Shown one piece after another: positions 16,059-19,778 of a stretch of 19,778 nucleotides of DNA. The translations under genes were made by a program, and so were the position numbers. The notes beneath the pieces are model-generated. The model was given only the letters and a program-made list of their open reading frames with translations. It had not been told where the DNA came from and made no database searches. The stretch is from JBQTIP01 sp052388025. Its GTDB lineage: Bacteria; Actinomycetota; UBA4738; HRBIN12. Location of the stretch: contig JBQTIP010000139.1 of the NCBI GenBank assembly GCA_052388025.1, positions 1 to 19,778 on the forward strand. The letters run 5' to 3'. The stretch's first letter is position 1. Each line of letters begins with the position of its first letter.

Positions 16059-17996
16059 TCAGTCCCCGAAAGTGGTCTGCTCGAGCGCGCGGGTGGAGGC
16101 CTCGCGCACCAGCCGCTCGACGAACGTCTCGAACGGGACGCCCCTCGTCTCGTTCCCGAGGCGATCGCGCACGGACACTGCGCCCGATTCGATCTCCTTG
16201 TCGCCGACGACCAGCGTGTACGGACTCTTCTGCAGCTGGGACTCCCGGATCTTCTTGCCGACCGTCTCGTGACTGTCATCGACGAACGGGCGCAATCCGA
16301 CGTCGCGAAGGCGCGCCGCGAGCTCCTCCGCGCGCTCGACATGCCGGTCGGCCACCGGCACGAGCCGGACCTGCTCGGGCGAGAGCCACAACGGGAACGC
16401 GCCCGCGTAGTGCTCAATCAGCACGCCGCTGAACCGCTCGAGCGTCCCGAGGATCGCTCGATGGACCATCACGGGACGGTGGCGCTGGTTGTCCTCGCCC
16501 ATGTACTCCATGTCGAATCGTTCGGGCAGCGCGAAGTCGCACTGCACCGTGGTGAGCTGCCACAGGCGGCCGATCGCGTCGCGGAAGTGGAAGTCCACTT
16601 TCGGCCCGTAGAACGCGCCCTCCCCCTCGGCCACCTCGTACGCGAGGCCGCTCCGATCTAGGGCCGTCCGGAGGACGTCGGTCGCCCGGGCCCACATCGA
16701 CTCGTCGCCGATGGCGATTCCCGCAGGCTTCGTCGACAGGTTCACGACGGGATCGTCGAACCCGAACGTCCGGTGGATCTCCAGCGTCAGGTCGAACACG
16801 CCGAGGATCTCGTCCACGAGCTGTTCGGGCGTGCAGATGATGTGCGAGTCGTCCTGCGTGCCGCCCCGGATGCGCAGCAGTCCGTGGAGCGTCCCAAGCC
16901 GCTCGTGCCGGTAGATCGTCCCGAGCTCGGAGAGCCGCATCGGGAGCTCGCGATACGAGCGAGTGCGCGACTTGTAGATCAGCACGTGGAACGGGCAATT
17001 CATCGGCTTGGCGTAGTAGTCGTTCGCCTCGTCTCGCATCGGCGGGTACATGTTCTCGCGGAACTTCTCCAGATGGCCGGAGGTCTCCCAGAGCACGGAG
17101 CGCGCGATGTGGGGCGTCACGACGAGGTCGTACCCACGCTCCACGTGGAGGTTTCGGACGTAGTCCTCGAGCTCCTTGCGGAAGATGCCCCCGCGCGGAT
17201 GCCACACCCAGAGCCCGGGCCCGAGCTCGTCGGGCGAGGAGAACAAGTCGAGCTCGCGGCCGAGCTTCCGGTGGTCGCGGCGCTCCGCCTCCTCCACGCG
17301 ATGGAGGTAGTCGTCCAGCTCCTCCTGCGTCGGCCACGCCGTTCCGTAGATCCGCTGCAGCATCGGCTTGGCCTCGTCGCCTCGCCAATACGCCCCGGCC
17401 AGCTTGAGCAGCTTGAACGCGCCGATCCGCTCGGTCGACGGCGCGTGTGGCCCGAGGCACAGGTCGGACCAGCCGTCGTTGCGATACACCGACATCCGGT
17501 CGCCGACCGCGCCCTCGGCCTCATCGAGGCCCTCGATGATCTCTCGCTTGTACGGCTGGTCGGCGAAGCGCGCGAGAGCCTCGTCGCGGGAGAGCTCCTC
17601 CCGAATGAACGGTTGGTTCGCCGCGACGATCTCGGCCATCCTCGCCTCGATCTTCGGCAGGTCGTCCGGAGTCAGGGCCTCCGCGAGTTCGAAGTCGTAG
17701 TAGAAGCCGTCCTCGATCGGCGGTCCGATCGCATAGCGGGCGTGCGGCACGAGGTCGCACACGGCCTGGGCCATTACATGCGCGGCCGAGTGGCGGAGGA
17801 CGTGCAGGCCCTCGGGGTCTGCGGGAAGCACGGGTTCCACGGCGGCGTCGCCCTCGGGCACGAACGCGAGGTCCACGAGGGCGCCGTCGGCCCGCGCCGC
17901 GACGGCCTCGGAGGGCAGAGCGGAGCCGATCGGCTCACCCTCGGGGAGCTCGATGGCCGTGCCGTCCGGCAGCTTGAGCGTGGGCATGGCGGCCAT
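16059..17996 (-). CDS. thrS: Threonyl-tRNA synthetase
   Basis: A 645-residue full-length ThrRS: TGS domain (about 5–62), editing domain with HSAAH (69–73) and CLGPH (180–184), class II catalytic core with zinc ligands C334 (MNCPFH), H385 (DDSH) and H512 (MVHRAILG), motif 2 arginine R363, and the anticodon-binding domain from about 540 to the end. It charges tRNA-Thr in the cytoplasm. One small oddity is RGGTQDD at 377–383, where most relatives have a large residue (RGFT or RGLT). Start ATG 17996; a second ATG at 17987 is possible and neither has a strong Shine-Dalgarno. The gene begins 18 nt after the permease stop, so there is no room for a T-box leader; read-through from upstream is likely. 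Confidence 0.97.
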   Translation of the reverse strand: MAAMPTLKLPDGTAIELPEGEPIGSALPSEAVAARADGALVDLAFVPEGDAAVEPVLPADPEGLHVLRHSAAHVMAQAVCDLVPHARYAIGPPIEDGFYYDFELAEALTPDDLPKIEARMAEIVAANQPFIREELSRDEALARFADQPYKREIIEGLDEAEGAVGDRMSVYRNDGWSDLCLGPHAPSTERIGAFKLLKLAGAYWRGDEAKPMLQRIYGTAWPTQEELDDYLHRVEEAERRDHRKLGRELDLFSSPDELGPGLWVWHPRGGIFRKELEDYVRNLHVERGYDLVVTPHIARSVLWETSGHLEKFRENMYPPMRDEANDYYAKPMNCPFHVLIYKSRTRSYRELPMRLSELGTIYRHERLGTLHGLLRIRGGTQDDSHIICTPEQLVDEILGVFDLTLEIHRTFGFDDPVVNLSTKPAGIAIGDESMWARATDVLRTALDRSGLAYEVAEGEGAFYGPKVDFHFRDAIGRLWQLTTVQCDFALPERFDMEYMGEDNQRHRPVMVHRAILGTLERFSGVLIEHYAGAFPLWLSPEQVRLVPVADRHVERAEELAARLRDVGLRPFVDDSHETVGKKIRESQLQKSPYTLVVGDKEIESGAVSVRDRLGNETRGVPFETFVERLVREASTRALEQTTFGD

Positions 17997-18014
17997 GATA
18001 TCGGCCGGCCGCGC

Positions 18015-19778
18015 CTACTCGTACGAGATGGCCTCGAGGACGTTTAGCTTGGCGGCCCGGCGCGCCGGCAGCACCGCGGCAAGGACGCCGGCCAAACCTG
18101 CGAGGACCAGGTACAGGAGCAGCTGCACTCCCGGGACCGAGAGCTCGGTGACCCCTTCGCCGGCCAGGGCCTGCTGCATGGCCCAACCGTAGAGGACTCC
18201 GATCGCGATCCCCAGCACGGCTCCCAGTACGGCGATGATCACGGACTCCCACCGGATCATCGACCGCACCTGCCCCCGCGTCATCCCTACCGCTCGCAGG
18301 AGCCCCAGCTCGCGGGTCCGCTCGAAGATGGAGAGTCCGAGCGTGTTCACGATGCCGAACAGGGCGATCAGCACGGCCAGCGCGAGGAGCGCCGTCACCA
18401 GTCCGAGCAGCTGGTTGATGAAGCCGGCCTGCTGCTCGCGGAACGCCGCTTGGTCCTGCACCTCGATGTTCGGAAACTCACCGACCGCCTGGTCGAGGGC
18501 ATCGCGGACGTCGCCGATCGGGACGCCGGGCGCTCCCTTGACGAGGACGAAGGTGTCCAACTGCTCCGTGTAGTTCCGCTCGTAGGTCTCGATCGAGATG
18601 ACGTAGTCGCCGACCAGCCGGTTCTCGGCGTAGATCCCGCCCACCGCGAGGCCCTGCTTCCCGGTGCTCGGGAACTCCGCCTGAACCACGTCGCCGAGGC
18701 TCCAGCCGTGATCGGCTGCGACGTCTCGGTGAACGAGGATGGAACCCTCGGACAAGGACGCAACGCTCCCCTCCACCAGATCCAGCGTCGCCGCCTGCTC
18801 GATGGTGGCCGGGTCCACCGCGGTGACGAAGCTGGTGGCTCCCTCGACTCGGAACCCGTTCTGGCGAAACTCGGCAACCGCGGCCAGCTCGGGGCGCGCC
18901 CGAACCAGGTTCGCCACCTCGGGGCTGAACGGGGTGAACGATGTCGTGGTGATGGTGAAATCCGCCTTGAGCGTCTCGGTGAGCGCGGCGTCGAACGACG
19001 CCTTCAGAGAAGCGGCCAGGATCGTGACCATGCTCACGAGCCCGAGACCGATCATGAGCGCGGCGGCGGTGGAGGCCGTCCTGCGAGGGTTCCGCATCGC
19101 GTTTTCGCGGCCGAGCTTGCCCGCCATCCCGAGCCTGGGAAGCGGGCTGCCGATCGCGGCGGCCAACGGCCGCGCCGCCAGCGGGGAGAGCATGGCTACA
19201 CCGACGAACGTACCGGCGGCGCCGAGCCCGATCAGCTGTGCGGCGTTGGACGTGGCCCGGAAGAGCCCATACACAAGCGCGGCCGAGCCGATCCCGGTCA
19301 CCACGATCCCGGAGATGAGCCCTCGCCGGAGCGAGGCCCCCGCCGGAGCACGTTGCGCGTCTCGCATCGCCTCGATGGGTGCGACCGCGGCCGCCCTCCT
19401 CGCAGGAAGGATCGACGACACCAGGGTCACGGTGGTCCCCACGAGGATCGAGACGATGACGGTCCGTGGTAGGAGCTGCGTCGCCGTGCTCGGCAGGTCG
19501 ATGCCGAACGCCGACAAGAGCCCCTGGAGGCCGAGGGCGATCAGCAACCCGGCGCCCACGCCGACGAGCGAGGCGAACAGCCCGGTGGCCGCCGCCTCGA
19601 CCAGGACCGATGTCATCACCTGTCGCTTGCTCGCCCCCAGGGCCCGGAGCAGCGCCAGCTCGCGCGTCCGCTGCGCCGTGATGATCGAAAATGTGTTGAA
19701 GATGATGAAAGCGCCCACGAACAGCGAGATGCCGGCGAAGACGAGCAGCGCGATCTTGAAGAAGCCGAGGCCCTCGCT
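18015..19778 (-). CDS. FtsX/MacB-type ABC transporter permease, 5' end outside window
   Basis: The frame is open from the right edge, giving 587 residues and a TAG stop. The first in-window part (KIALLVFAGISLFVG, NTFSIITAQRTRELALLRALGASKRQV) is the cytoplasmic-loop and membrane core of a first FtsX domain, followed by PARRAAAVAPIEAMR. A second set of membrane segments begins near RRTASTAAALMIGLGLVSM, then an extracytoplasmic MacB-type domain of about 200 residues (for example VVQAEFPSTGKQGLAVGG). The C-terminal FtsX domain has FERTRELGLLRAVGMTRGQV and ends PARRAAKLNVLEAISYE. Such two-FtsX permeases (about 850 residues) work with a cytoplasmic ATPase, usually encoded next door, to export lipoproteins, peptides or lipids, or to drive a periplasmic activity. 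The ATPase and the start lie off the edge. Substrate unknown. It is 18 nt from thrS on the same strand. Confidence 0.9.
   Translation of the reverse strand, partial: SEGLGFFKIALLVFAGISLFVGAFIIFNTFSIITAQRTRELALLRALGASKRQVMTSVLVEAAATGLFASLVGVGAGLLIALGLQGLLSAFGIDLPSTATQLLPRTVIVSILVGTTVTLVSSILPARRAAAVAPIEAMRDAQRAPAGASLRRGLISGIVVTGIGSAALVYGLFRATSNAAQLIGLGAAGTFVGVAMLSPLAARPLAAAIGSPLPRLGMAGKLGRENAMRNPRRTASTAAALMIGLGLVSMVTILAASLKASFDAALTETLKADFTITTTSFTPFSPEVANLVRARPELAAVAEFRQNGFRVEGATSFVTAVDPATIEQAATLDLVEGSVASLSEGSILVHRDVAADHGWSLGDVVQAEFPSTGKQGLAVGGIYAENRLVGDYVISIETYERNYTEQLDTFVLVKGAPGVPIGDVRDALDQAVGEFPNIEVQDQAAFREQQAGFINQLLGLVTALLALAVLIALFGIVNTLGLSIFERTRELGLLRAVGMTRGQVRSMIRWESVIIAVLGAVLGIAIGVLYGWAMQQALAGEGVTELSVPGVQLLLYLVLAGLAGVLAAVLPARRAAKLNVLEAISYE

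Noticed and set aside
16055..16417. N-terminal extension of the HIT frame into thrS
   Set aside because: Out-of-frame thrS sequence; the conserved HIT N-terminus begins at GTG 16054.
17997..18014. T-box or other leader before thrS
   Set aside because: Only 18 bases separate the permease stop from the thrS start, far too short.

Overview
This is a GC-rich bacterial window with 16 protein genes, 15 on the minus strand and one on the plus strand. Start codons are often GTG or TTG, genes are tightly packed, and many pairs share ATGA/GTGA overlaps. The gene order thrS – HIT protein – pgsA-like – PatA-like acyltransferase – PimA-like mannosyltransferase is the phosphatidylinositol-mannoside (PIM) neighbourhood known from Mycobacterium. 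This points to an actinobacterium (Actinomycetota), probably a deep-branching or uncultured one, because the gene content around that core differs from mycobacteria. I cannot name a class from sequence alone.

Right part (about 8150–19778): a partial FtsX/MacB-type ABC permease runs off the right edge. It is followed by thrS, a Rv2613c-like HIT protein, a plus-strand EF-G-like GTPase (FusA2 type), and a five-gene overlapping minus-strand run. That run is a pgsA-like gene with a degenerate catalytic motif, a PatA-like acyltransferase, a PimA-like glycosyltransferase, lemA and htpX. A DUF3048 (YerB-like) membrane-anchored protein follows, with its own good promoter. The region is envelope biogenesis, translation and quality control.

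Left part (1–8008): six minus-strand genes form what looks like one catabolic operon. In order of transcription they are a cysteine-synthase-like PLP enzyme, a threonine-synthase-like PLP enzyme, an aspartate-carbamoyltransferase homologue that has lost the aspartate-binding residues, a knotted YgeW-like carbamoyltransferase, a carbamate kinase, and a [2Fe-2S]–molybdopterin fusion hydroxylase of the 'selenium-dependent xanthine dehydrogenase' type. The last gene is open at the left edge; its frame runs without a stop from 2126 to 1. The set resembles the E. coli ygeW/ygeX/yqeA/xdhD cluster linked to selenium-dependent molybdenum hydroxylases and anaerobic purine use, but it has two different carbamoyltransferases and two unrelated-looking fold-type II PLP enzymes.

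Working hypothesis: a purine or other N-heterocycle is hydroxylated and opened to a ureido (perhaps diureido) acid. The two carbamoyltransferases, running towards carbamoyl phosphate, remove the carbamoyl groups, carbamate kinase makes ATP, and the PLP enzymes eliminate ammonia from the amino-acid product. The family assignments are strong; the pathway is inference. A perfect 8-bp inverted repeat in the operon's upstream gap is a candidate operator.

No tRNA, rRNA, CRISPR array, transposase or attachment site was recognised. No stretch longer than 300 bases lacks a gene; the longest gap is 141 bases (8012–8152).
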